In this document: one piece after another, positions 22,880-32,643 of the stretch
Layout of the letters: each line of letters opens with the position of its first letter
Position numbering within the stretch: the first letter of the stretch is position 1
Assembly (NCBI RefSeq): GCF_019578655.1
Contig: NC_063264.1
Coordinates: 16,232,429 to 16,296,428 of the forward strand
Origin: Ricinus communis
Lineage: Eukaryota > Streptophyta > Magnoliopsida > Malpighiales > Euphorbiaceae
Reading direction: 5' to 3'
DNA length: 64,000 nucleotides
Notes under the pieces: generated by a model
The model's database searches: none
Seen by the model: only the letters and a program-made list of their open reading frames with translations
Told to the model about the DNA's origin: nothing
Program-made: the position numbers and the translations under genes

Positions 22880-23593
22880 TGTTAAGAACCTCCAAGGATT
22901 AGAACCACGAACCCTAATGATTATGAACCCGTGAATTACTATCTTAGAAACCCAAGAACAAATTGAGTTTCAAAACCCAAGAACCGCTTAAATCATATTG
23001 CAAGGTATGGTTGATCAAGATCAGAACCTAAAGAAAACTAAGTTCTTTAAACCCTAACCCTTAACACGCCACAAGGATAGATCAATTCCTTGATAAGTGG
23101 TTTATGCATTCAACAAGAATTCAAGAATTCAAGCAAATATGCAAAGGAAACAACTACTATAATTTTATCAAAATTCGAATTCCCAAAACACAACTTAAGG
23201 GGCGTTTTTATAGCCACCTAACATAATAAACCCTAGTAAAACTATTAACCCTAGCTGCCACATAAGAAAAATAGGCAATAACATTGTTTTGAACTTAAAG
23301 AAGAGATTTATTCAAATATTAGCCCACATTAGTCTTCATGTATTTGGACTTGCAAAACATTAAATAAAGCCCATTCAGATGTGTTTTTACTTGGGCCTAT
23401 CCTAGCATGACCAATTGGGCTTCCTTGACTAGCCCAATCTTGCATATAGCCAATTAAGGTTTCTTGTAGCTTCTTGGACCTTGACCTTGTAATTGGGCCT
23501 TGTAGCATGCTCAATGGATCCTTAGCTTTATCTTTGGTTTTCTTGTTGTCCTCTCCATCAAGTCCATCTTTAAGTTTGGCTATGTCCATATCA
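22880..23593 (-). repeat. 5' LTR of element C, carrying the pol C-terminal coding tail
   Basis: On the plus strand it begins TGTTAAGAACC after the primer site and ends at CCATATCA (23593), so the minus strand reads TGATATGG...CTTAACA. The minus strand at 23329-23589 is an 86-codon frame beginning MDIAKLKDGL and containing DPLSMLQGPITRSRSKKLQE. This closely resembles the pol end of element D (DPLSFQGGPMTRSKSKSMQE), which lies inside D's LTR. It is therefore the duplicate of the pol 3' end that overlaps the LTR, not a separate gene. The outer boundary is inferred from the TG..CA rule and the D parallel, because the second LTR is outside the window. Confidence 0.82.
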
Positions 23594-23599
23594 TTATTT

Positions 23600-24329
23600 T
23601 AATTATATTAATATTTTGATAGCATTTGTTTGAAATTTGAATTAATGCTCACTTAGATTTGATTTTAGGGGTCAACTACACAAAAGTGAAAACAAAACTA
23701 AAAAAAAAAGCTATTGGTGGGCTTGTTTGTTCAACTATTATTGAAATACTGAAGGTTATAATATTTAAATTTCTTCATTAGATTTTCTTGGCGGCCAATT
23801 GTGACAGCTTGGCCTAAAAAAACGGTCTGATTAGGGCGGGAAGTACAGCTTCAATTCATAACAACTCAAATTTAAAACTTCTCACAAACTCTTAATTTTA
23901 AAATGAATAGATTAAATTAACTTTTTATTATTTAGTTAATCTTATTTACTATTCTTTTAATTTTAATTTAAAATAACTTATTTTGAATTTCTTCTATAAA
24001 TAAATAAATAACTGTTTAAAATATTTTTTAAATTCCTTAAAAATACTAATTTAATATTAAAATAAAAAAAATATTTTATTTTATAAAATTCTTTTAAAAG
24101 AATAAGTAATGCTGCACTTAATAAAAAGAAGAAAAAATAATTAAATTAATATCTATGTCATTAAGAATATAAATGATAACAATTCACCGATAAACAATCA
24201 TATTATTAAAACCTCTCTGATCAACAATCAACACAACTGTGATACAGTAATTATTATTTAAAGCCTCCCTGATCAATCACGAATAGGAATTCCAACAAAG
24301 GTGATAGAGAGCAACAGTTTCCTCTTTGG
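23600..24329. repeat. Dispersed repeat R1, copy 1 (target of element C)
   Basis: The sequence from TTTAATTATATTAAT onwards matches 47075-47700 over about 600 bp, including GGCCAATTGTGACAGC, AAACGGTCTGATTAGGGCGG and CCTCCCTGATCAATCAC. Copy 1 has about 120 bp extra (roughly 23669-23790). Its left end is element C's LTR, so C inserted into this repeat. I see no coding frame. TGTGACAGC could be an LTR start, but no matching end was found. Confidence 0.8.
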
Positions 24330-24703
24330 TTCAATCTCACTCTGAATTTCCATAACTATTCCATCCTCTCGAATCCCCTCACTGTTGTGTAAGTGTTAAG
24401 CCTCAAATTGGTCCATTTTGATTTCCTTAATTTAGGTACATAATATTTTCCAATATAAGATATTCAGAATATTTATCAATCGTTCAATATTGAAATTTAA
24501 AATACTATAAAAGATTTTATCAATCATCAAATTTCACAAAATATCTAAAACTCCTCAATTTTTTATTTTACTAAAATCAGTCTTGAAAATTATCAAAACT
24601 TTAGAACATTTCATGACCTTTTCACTATTGATCCAATAGTGTACAACCAATATTTAACACATTTAACAGTTTGTTTTTCTCTCATCTTATGTACAATTTT
24701 CAG
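24330..24703. other. Spacer between R1 and the XTH remnant
   Basis: AT-rich sequence with no recognisable coding or repeat structure. The last 45 bases (TTTTTCTCTCATC...TTTTCAG) look like an intron 3' end leading into the XTH exon. Confidence 0.6.
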
Positions 24704-25113
24704 GCTCTCTATCGATGGTTCACCAATAAAACAATTTAAGAACTTGAACTCCAGTGGCATTCCATTCCTAAGGAATCAACCAATAAGGTCGCACTCAAGT
24801 ATATGGAATGGTGATGACTGGACTACAAGAAGTGGGTTCATCAAAATAGACTGGACAAGAGCTTCATTCACTTTTTCCTTCAGCAACTTCGATGTGAGAG
24901 CCTGTGTGTGGTCTTCCAGTGGATCTTCTTGCAATGTAAAGTCCCCATCTGCAAGACCCATAGATTATAAATGGCTGAATGAGGGGCTTCATGTGAACAA
25001 GTCTTGAAAGGCTAAGGTGGATGCATAAAAATTACATGATATACTGCACAGACATCATGCGTTTTCCTCATGGCCTGCTCCCAGAATGTGCAGTTACTGC
25101 AATCACTTAGAGA
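24704..25113 (+). pseudogene. XTH (xyloglucan endotransglucosylase/hydrolase) last-exon remnant
   Basis: Behind a plausible intron acceptor (TTTTCAG), the frame reads LSIDGSPIKQFKNL, GIPFLRNQPIRSHSSIWNGD, DWTTRSGFIKIDWTRASFTF and ACVWSS. This is the second half of the GH16 XTH catalytic domain, which cuts and rejoins cell-wall xyloglucan. The frame stops at 25005-25007. The XTH C-terminal domain continues in another frame as RLRWMHKNYMIYCTDIMRFP to the end of the family at about 25110 (LLPECAVTAIT then stop). The catalytic HEIDFEFLG region and all upstream exons are absent. It is therefore a truncated, frameshifted, intron-bearing pseudogene and probably part of a host gene broken by repeat insertion. 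Assignment to the family is secure; the XTH subtype is not. Confidence 0.85.
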
Positions 25114-26124
25114 TGGCTGCCATCATAATTAACATTACAATAATATATAATAATATCCCTTGTACACCACTACTAATGTTCTTGTATGTAAGAGGAAAAT
25201 TTGTGAAGGAGCCAAAGATAAGTTTAAGTTAAGGGGGGTTGAATGGAAAAAGAAAATCAAAAGTAAAGATTTAAATATTTCAAAATTGGAGGCCCAAAAA
25301 GAGGAAAAGAAATCTAAAATCTTTAATGAATTTTTATACATATGTACAGAAATATATATTTATATATTCTTAAAATATATATATATTTTTTAAAATATAT
25401 TAGCTGCTATATATAAAAAATATTTTTTAATTATGAATACTAAATAAAAAATATAAAATAAAATCTAAATTAGCTGATTTATTAATGATGTATTATTTTA
25501 AAAATTAAATGATATTTTTTATATATATTACTAATATTTTTTTAGCTATTTAAGATGCTAACCATATAGAGACAGTATCAATATTATTATTATTTTTCTC
25601 TATTGAAAAACCACAAAATTAGAGCTTACTATGATCTACAGTTTTAAGAATTTAATTTATCGTATATTAGTCATAGGAGTGTAAATTAATATACAATAAT
25701 TTGAGTTTGATTTACTTTTTAATTTTTTTAAATATATGCAAAGATTATATATTCGAATTTAATGTTATGCATAAGCTTCTTAAAATTTGAGTTGAATTTA
25801 AAAAAAATAAAAGTAGTCGAATTCAAAAGATAATTGTATTCTCCAACTGACTATAGTCGTAAACTTTTAATTTTGTCATAAAATAAAATATATATAATAT
25901 TCTTGAATAATTCTTATTTATAATTAACAAAAATTACTAAATATTTTCTTTTCGTTTTTTATGTTTAAGAATATAATAGCTTCCAATTTTTTTCAATTAG
26001 AGATTGAAATCTTTTATTTAATTTTTACTAAAATGAGTAGTTTTAGCTAATTTCTTAGTAAATTTTGTTTTTCCAACTTGCTATTTTTTGTAATTTTTCT
26101 AAATTATTTACCTTATTTATAAAT
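25114..26124. other. AT-rich intergenic DNA, target of element D
   Basis: Very AT-rich with poly-A/T and TATA runs and no supported gene. Its last five bases, TAAAT (26120-26124), are the left target duplication of element D. The sequence resumes after 32643. Confidence 0.7.
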
Positions 26125-26778
26125 TGATGCAATAAAGACAAGAATTACAAATGATCCTTTAAGCTTTCAAGGAGGTCCAATGACAAGATCCAAGTCCAAA
26201 AGTATGCAAGAAGCTTTGTTGGGCTTAATTAAAGACATTTGGAGTGTTCAAACACAACAAGGCTCAGTCCAAGATTTAGGATTGCAAAAAGGATCCAAAA
26301 TCATCAATTTAGTGCAATAAGTTTGGGCTGAACTCATAGGTCCAATAAGATTCATTTGAAGCCTTTTTTTTATTTTCATTTTATTAGGTTTTTTCTTAAG
26401 TTATGGTGTGATTAGTTGTCTTTTAGAGTTACAAAATAGAATTTTTGAATGATAATCTTTGTTTGCTCTTTGTGAGTGTTTTTGCTTAAGTTCTTGCATG
26501 CACTTTGAACTTATCAAACTATTTTTAGTTTGTGGCGTTCTCTAACCAAAATCTTGTGTTTGATTCTTAACTTATCAAATCATACTTGGTTTGTGGCGTT
26601 TGGAGTTGAATTCAAGTGCTAGTTTCATTGTTGGAACTAGTTTTTGTCCTAACTTCACTTGAGAAGATCCTTGGGTTTTGGAATCATCTTGATTGGAGGG
26701 TGTTTTCTTGCATTCCATATGTATCATAACTCATTAGTTATTGGGGTGTGTGGTTGCTAAGATGATGATTTCCTATCA
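26125..26778 (+). repeat. 5' LTR of element D
   Basis: TGATGCAATAAAG...TTCCTATCA, 654 bp. Its first 196 bases repeat the 3' end of the pol coding region (through the TAA at 26318-26320), although here they follow no coding frame. Confidence 0.96.
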
Positions 26779-26780
26779 TT

Positions 26781-26792
26781 TGGTATCAGAGC
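26781..26792 (+). other. Primer-binding site of element D (initiator tRNA-Met)
   Basis: TGGTATCAGAGC two bases after the LTR end. Confidence 0.95.
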
Positions 26793-27415
26793 TTGCTTCA
26801 AGTTGAGGTTTGCTTATCTTTGTGTTTTGTGTGTTATTAAAGTTTCTCATCTTCTTTATTTTTTTTTGTGCCAAATTCTTCTTGTTTCAATATTTTCCTT
26901 CTAAGTACTCATTCTTTTCAAAGTTTACACCTTTGTGCGCATAAAGTAAAACTTCGTTGTCCTTTGCTAAAAAAAAAAAAAAAAATTGTGTTGTTCATAA
27001 TTTCTTTCGGTTGTGTTATTATCATTAAAAAAAGAATCACAAGATCAAAAAAAAAAAAGAAAGTTTGAGTAGCATAGAAATCATATTCTATTATTTTATT
27101 CTATTGCTTTCTTGTGTCTAGCTACTTTAAATTTGGCCCGACCTAACAACTTAATCTAGACCAACCTTTTTTTCTTTCTTCTTTTCACTCCATTGAATTG
27201 CCATAATCTGATTTGGTTTGTTTAGGTGATTAGTTCATCTAAGAACCTAAAGCAAAAGCAAGAGAGGTAAAAGGCAATAGTGGTGAGACTAGCATCGAGA
27301 AAAGCCAAAACTTTGAGTGAAACACGAGCGGTGTGACATTTTAATTGAGAGACACACGCGAGCGAGTGTTTTTTTTGTGAGGCTATACTAACTTGTTTTT
27401 CAAGTTTTTCGCACA
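26793..27415 (+). other. Untranslated leader of element D
   Basis: T-rich sequence with long A runs (26970-26985 and 27048-27060) and no convincing frame, ending at the gag ATG at 27416. Confidence 0.8.
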
Positions 27416-28660
27416 ATGTCAAAAGAACAAGTTTCAAGTAGTGTTGGAGCATCCATTGAGCAAACTTTGCAAGCAATGCAAAAAGAGTTTGAAAGAATGT
27501 ATAGGCGAATGGATGATGTTGTTGAAAGTGTGAGAAGGCAAGGTGAAACTATTACAAGAATTCAAAACGAGCCTAGAAGAGAAAGGCAACTAGCCTTTGA
27601 ACAAGAGGATTATGATGCCGAAGATGATTTGGAGGATGACCAAGCAACCATTTTTGGTGGAGATGACCATCCTAGGAGACACAATAGGAGATCAAGGCAA
27701 GATGGTGTAGATCGCAACCTAGGCAGCATCAAAATGAAAATTCCTTCCTTTCAAGGAAAGAATGATCCTGATGTCTACTTGGAATGGGAGCAAAAGGTGG
27801 AGATGATCTTCGAATGCCATAACTATTCGGAGGAGAAAAAGGTAAAACTTGCTGCCGTTGAGTTTTGTGATTACGCTAGTGTTTGGTGGCATCAATTGTA
27901 TAGGGAAAGGAGACGAAATGGAGAAAGACCCGTAGGGTCATGGATGGAGATGAAACGCATCATGAGGAAGAGGTTTATTCCTAACTATTACTATAGAGAT
28001 TTGCATCAACGATTGCAAACTCTAAGGCAAGGAACCATGAGTGTGGAGGAGTACCACAAAGAAATGGAAATGGCTATGATTAAAGCAAATATGGAGGAGG
28101 ATAGAGAGGCTACCATGGCAAGATTCTTGAATGGTCTAAACAAGAATATTGCTGATCTTGTGGAGTTGCAACATTATGTGGAGCTTGAGGACATGGTGAA
28201 TGTGGCCATGAAAATTGAAAGGCAACTCAAGCGAAAAGGTGCAAGTAAGTTTGATTCTAAACTTAATTCGAGTTCTAGTTCTTCTAATTGGAAATCGAAT
28301 TGGAGTAAAAGGATGATAAATTTGCTAAGCCTAAAGTGGATGAGAATAAGAATAAAAATGAAATAGGCAAAAACAAAGTTGAGAATCAAGCTAATCAATC
28401 TAGAAGCTTGAAGTGTTTTAAGTGTCTTGGACATGGTCATTATGCACGTGATTGCCCTAATAAGAGGACCATGATTGTTAGAGATGGAATTGTTGAATCC
28501 GAAAGTGAAAATGAAAATGATGATGAGAATGATGACATGCCAACTTTAGAGGATGTTAGTGATGTTGAGTATGCTAAAGGGGATGTGTTAGTAGTACAAC
28601 GCACACTTAGTTTGCAATGTAAACACGATGAACATCGAGAGCGAGCGTGAGAATTTGTTT
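27416..28660 (+). pseudogene. Element D gag, broken by small indels
   Basis: Starts at the ATG at 27416 (MSKEQVSSSVGASIEQTLQ). A coiled-coil-like N-terminus is followed by an acidic stretch (residues 63-77). The Gag domain spans residues 100-260 (LGSIKMKIPSFQGKNDPDVY, VWWHQLYRERRRNGERP, MRKRFIPNYYYRDLHQRLQ, EEDREATMARFLNGLNKNI, VELQHYVELEDMV). Near 28305 one A seems lost from an A run and the frame shifts. The zinc knuckle CFKCLGHGHYARDCP follows at about 28417-28461 in the new frame. Near 28636 an extra GAGC/GCGA-type 4-bp tandem duplication shifts the frame again into protease. Gag would form the particle core. The sequence is otherwise very well conserved. Confidence 0.9.
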
Positions 28661-29520
28661 CATACTCATTGTTTAATTGCTAATAAGTTGTGTAACATGA
28701 TTGTTGATAGTGGAAGTTGTACTAATGTTGCTAGTACTTTGCTTGTGGAGAAATTGAAATTACCAACTACCAAACAACCAAGGCCTTACAAGTTGCAATG
28801 GTTGAATGATAGTGGTGTTGTGAAGGTAAATAAGCAAGTGCTAATTTCTTTTTCCATTGGGAGATATAAGGATGAGGTGCTTTGTGATGTAGTTCCCATG
28901 TATGCCGGACATGTTTTATTGGGAAGACCTTGGCAATATGATAGGCGTGTGATTTATGATGGGTTCAAGAATCGATATTCCTTAACTATTGATGGACAAA
29001 AGTTCAATCTTGGACCATTACCTCCCAAGGCCATTTTTGATGATCAAGTGAGAATTAAACAACAATATGAAGAGCTTGAATCTTCATATGGGGAATATCA
29101 GGGGAGGGAGCAAGAAATAGTGAAAAAGAAAAAGGTGAGGTAAGTGGTAAAAGTGAGTGTAATGGGAAACACAAGGTGAGAGAAAACAAGGGAGATGAGA
29201 GTGAAAGAAAGATGAATGTGTATGCAAAGCCAAGTGATGTGAGGAGAACACTAACCTTGAGGCAGCCCTTACTTGTACTCATGTACAAGGAAGTTTTGAT
29301 GATTTCTAATGATCTTAATAAGGATTTGCCTTGTGTTGTTCTTGAGCTTTGCAGGAATATGAAGAGCTTTTTCCGAAGATGTGCCTAAAGGATTACCACC
29401 AATTCGAGGGAATTGAACATCAAATTGATTTCATTCCGGGTGCAAGCATACCTAATAGGCCAAAGCATATAGATGCAACCCGGAGGAGACAAAAGAAATC
29501 CAAAGGCAAGTGAGTGAGCT
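28628..29520 (+). pseudogene. Element D protease and linker, frame-broken
   Basis: 28628-29143 is open and carries the protease active site [16 protein letters not shown] (Asp-Ser-Gly, about 28699-28745) and HVLLGRPWQYDRRV (about 28910-28950). The linker to RT is readable in 29176-29388 (MNVYAKPSDVRRTLTL, VLMYKEVLMISNDLNKDLP). The next stretch ([18 protein letters not shown], 29408-29462) is in a different frame. I count at least four single-base indels between 29120 and 29470. Confidence 0.88.
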
Positions 29521-30600
29521 TATGGATAAGGGGTACGTAAGAGAAAGCATGAGTCCTTGTGCGGTTCCTGTAATTTTAGTGCCTAAGAAAGATAGTTCAT
29601 GGAGAATGTGTGTTGATTGTCGTGCCGTCAACAAAATAACGGTAAAGTATCGCCATCCTATACCTATGCTAGATGACATGTTGGATGAATTGCACGGTGC
29701 TTGTGTGTTTTCTAAAGTGGATTTAAAATCTGGATATCATCAAATAAGAATGCGTGAGGGTGATGAATGGAAAACCGCTTTCAAAACTAAACATGGATTA
29801 TATGAGTGGTTAGTCATGCCGTTTGGTTTAACTAATGCTCCAAGTACTTTTATGCGATTGATGAATCATGTTTTGCGCGCTTTCATTGGAAAGTTTGTAG
29901 TGGTTTATTTTGATGATATTCTTGTGTATAGCAAATCTTTAGATGAGCATGTAATACACTTAAAGCTGGTTTTTGATGTGTTAAGGCAAGAGACATTATA
30001 TGCTAATCTTAAGAAATGCACTTTCTGCACTAATGAAATTACTTTTCTTGGATATATTGTTAATGACAAGAGAATTCATGTTGATCAAGAAAAAGTAAAA
30101 GTAATTAGAGAGTGGACAAAACCTACTAGTGTGCATGATGTTAGGAGTTTTCATGGTCTTGCTAGCTTTTATAGGAGATTCATTAAGGATTTCTCTACAA
30201 TTCGCATCTTTAACCGAATGCATTAAAAAGAATGTGGGTTTCAAGTGGGGAAAAGAACAAGATGATGCTTTTAACTTGCTAAAAGAAAAACTTAGTTCAA
30301 GCACCTTTACTTGCTTTGCCCGACTTTGCTAAAACCTTTGAGGTTGAGTGTGATGCAAGTGGAATAGGTATTGGTGGAGTCTTGATGCAAGAAGGAAGAC
30401 CAATTCGCGTTCTTTAGTGAGAAGCTAAGTGGAGCAAGTCTAAACTACCCAACTTATGACAAAGAGTTTTATGCTTTGGTAAGAGTTTTAGAGACATGGC
30501 AGCACTATCTTTGGTATAAGGAATTCATTATACACACCGACCATGAGTCTTTGAAATATCTCGAAAGGACAACGGAAGCTAAGCCGTAGGCATGCTAAAT
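29510..30600 (+). pseudogene. Element D reverse transcriptase and RNase H, frame-broken
   Basis: 29510-30226 is an uninterrupted RT frame with [74 protein letters not shown] and the active site [13 protein letters not shown] (about 29899-29940). An extra C near 30203 (ATTCGCATCT) ends it. RNase H follows in other frames: [20 protein letters not shown] (about 30338-30400), then [20 protein letters not shown] and ETWQHYLW, then [10 protein letters not shown] to about 30560. Extra single bases near 30299, 30406 and 30562 cause the frame changes. All recognisable catalytic motifs are present once the frame changes are allowed for. Confidence 0.9.
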
Positions 30601-32180
30601 GGGTGGAATTTATTGAATCCTTTCCATACATCATCAAGTACAAACAAGGTAAAGAGAATGTTGTTGCCGATGCTCTATCTAGAAGGTATGCTCTAATTTC
30701 TACACTTGATGCAAAATTATTGGGTTTTGAGTTCATTAAGGAATTATATAATTCAGACCATGATTTTGCTAATGTATATGGGGCATGTGAGAGAGGGGGT
30801 TTGACAAGTTCTATAGACATGATGGTTTTCTTTTTAAAGAAAATAAGTTATGCGTGCCTCAATCTTCTTTAAGAGAGTTGCTTGTGAGGGAGGCACATGG
30901 TGGGGGTTTGATGGGGCACTTTGGTGTGAGAAAAACTTTAGATGTTTTAGAAAATCATTTCTTTTGGCCACAAATGAAAAGAGATGTTCAAAAAATATGT
31001 GAGAGATGCATCACTTGTAAACAAGCTAAATCTAAAGTGATGCCTCATGGGTTGTATACTCCACTTCCCATACCTAATGAACCTTGGGTAGACATTTCTA
31101 TGGACTTTGTTCTAGGATTACCTAGGTCAAGGGGAGGGAAAGATTCTATTTTTGTTGTTGTTGACAGGTTTAGCAAAATGGCACATTTCATTCCATGCCA
31201 CAAGACAGGATGATGCAACTCATATTGCGGGGTTATTCTTCAAAGAAATTGTAAGATTGCATGGGGTTCCAAGGACAATTGTCAGTGATAGAGATGTCAA
31301 GTTCCTTAGCCACTTTTGGAAGACACTTTGGAGCAAGATGGGAACAAAGCTTCTATTCTCAACAACTTGTCATCCACAAACGGATGGACAAACGGAGGTG
31401 GTTAATAGGACTCTCTCACAACTATTGAGGGCAATAATTCAAAGAAATTTGAAGAATTGGGAAGAATGTTTGCCACATGTTGAGTTTGCATACAATAGGA
31501 GTATTCATGGTACAACAAATTGTTCACCTTTTGAGATTGTATATGGGTTCAATCCATTAACTCCAATGGATTTATTGCCATTACCCATTGATAAGGCTAA
31601 TTTTGAAGGCAAGCAAAAAGCTGAATTTGTTAAAAGCTTACATGAGAATGTGCGTACTCAAATAGAGAAAAGAAATCAACAATATCAAAAGCAACACAAC
31701 AAGGGGAGAAAGAAAGTTGTATTTGAACCGGGTGACTGGGTTTGGGTACATTTGAGAAAGGAAAGATTTCCAAGCCAAAGGAAGTCTAAATTAATGCCAA
31801 GAGGGGATGGGCCATTCCAAGTTCTTGAAAGAATTAATGACAATGCCTATAAGATAGATTTGCCAAGTGAGTATGGCAATGTGAGTGCTTCTTTTAATGT
31901 TGCTGATCTTTCTTTATTTGATGTAGGTGATGAAGTTAACAATGAGGCTGATTCGAGGACGAATCCTTACGAGGAGAGAGGGAATGATGCAATAAAGACA
32001 AGAATTACAAATGATCCTTTAAGCTTTCAAGGAGGTCCAATGACAAGATCCAAGTCCAAAAGTATGCAAGAAGCTTTGTTGGGCTTAATTAAAGACATTT
32101 GGAGTGTTCAAACACAACAAGGCTCAGTCCAAGATTTAGGATTGCAAAAAGGATCCAAAATCATCAATTTAGTGCAATAA
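30601..32180 (+). pseudogene. Element D integrase with C-terminal tail running into the 3' LTR
   Basis: Connection sequence [20 protein letters not shown] starts at about 30610. The zinc-binding part is [19 protein letters not shown] and [18 protein letters not shown] (about 30915-31025). The core has [27 protein letters not shown] (Asp 1, about 31160) and, after an extra G near 31208, IVSDRDVKFLSHFWKTLW (Asp 2, about 31282) and FSTTCHPQTDGQTEVVNRTL with the catalytic Glu (about 31395). The C-terminal part (31700-31900) contains FEPGDWVWVHLRKERFPSQ and RGDGPFQVLERINDNAYKID. No chromodomain is seen. The tail GPMTRSKSKSMQEALLGLI lies beyond 31985, inside the LTR, and the frame ends in TAA at 32178-32180. 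Confidence 0.92.
31971..31984 (+). other. Polypurine tract of element D, inside the pol frame
   Basis: GAGGAGAGAGGGAA directly precedes the 3' LTR start (TGATGC). It is also translated in frame as part of YEERGN. A primer tract doubling as coding sequence is expected where pol overlaps the LTR. Confidence 0.85.
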
Positions 32181-32638
32181 GTTTGGGCTGAACTCATAGG
32201 TCCAATAAGATTCATTTGAAGCCTTTTTTTTATTTTCATTTTATTAGGTTTTTTCTTAAGTTATGGTGTGATTAGTTGTCTTTTAAAGTTACAAAATAGA
32301 ATTTTTGAATGATAATCTTTGTTTGCTCTTTGTGAGTGTTTTTGCTTAAGTTCTTGCATGCACTTTGAACTTATCAAACTATTTTTAGTTTGTGGCGTTC
32401 TCTAACCAAAATCTTGTGTTTGATTCTTAACTTATCAAATCATACTTGGTTTGTGGCGTTTGGAGTTGAATTCAAGTGCTAGTTTCATTGTTGGAACTAG
32501 TTTTTGTCCTAACTTCACTTGAGGAGATCCTTGGGTTTTGGAATCATCTTGATTGGAGGGTGTTTTCTTGCATTCCATATGTATCATAACTCATTAGTTA
32601 TTGGGGTGTGTGGTTGCTAAGATGATGATTTCCTATCA
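31985..32638 (+). repeat. 3' LTR of element D
   Basis: A 654-bp copy of 26125-26778, differing by A at 32286 and G at 32524, followed by the second TAAAT. Positions 31985-32180 are also the last 196 bases of the pol frame. Confidence 0.96.
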
Positions 32639-32643
32639 TAAAT

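Larger units (their letters stand above)
18038..23593 (-). mobile_element. Element C: CRM-like Ty3/gypsy chromovirus, minus strand, interrupted by element A
   Basis: Read leftwards on the minus strand, this is 5' LTR (22880-23593), tRNA-Met primer site, long leader, gag, zinc knuckle, protease, RT, RNase H and the start of integrase, which breaks off at 18038 where element A begins. The rest lies beyond the left window edge. Proteins closely resemble those of element D (for example the integrase run [10 protein letters not shown] and the gag run EEDREATMARF). The similarity to CRM-type chromoviruses is from memory of the family and needs a tree to confirm. Gag has in-frame stops; the protease-RT-RNase H part is still one open frame. 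Confidence 0.9.
26125..32638 (+). mobile_element. Element D: complete CRM-like Ty3/gypsy element, young LTRs, broken frames
   Basis: Identical-length LTRs of 654 bp (26125-26778 and 31985-32638) flank a 5.2-kb interior. The target duplication TAAAT is exact (26120-26124 and 32639-32643). The LTRs differ at two positions only (26426/32286 and 26664/32524) with no indel, so the insertion is very young. The interior holds tRNA-Met primer site, gag, zinc knuckle, protease, RT, RNase H and integrase. The last pol frame ends at 32180 inside the 3' LTR, and the polypurine tract lies within the coding frame. That layout and the integrase sequence fit CRM-type chromoviruses (clade inferred). Around a dozen small indels break gag-pol. 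Confidence 0.95.

Noticed and set aside
23329..23589. Independent small gene on the minus strand
   Set aside because: It is the LTR copy of the pol C-terminal tail (compare element D), so it is not a separate gene.
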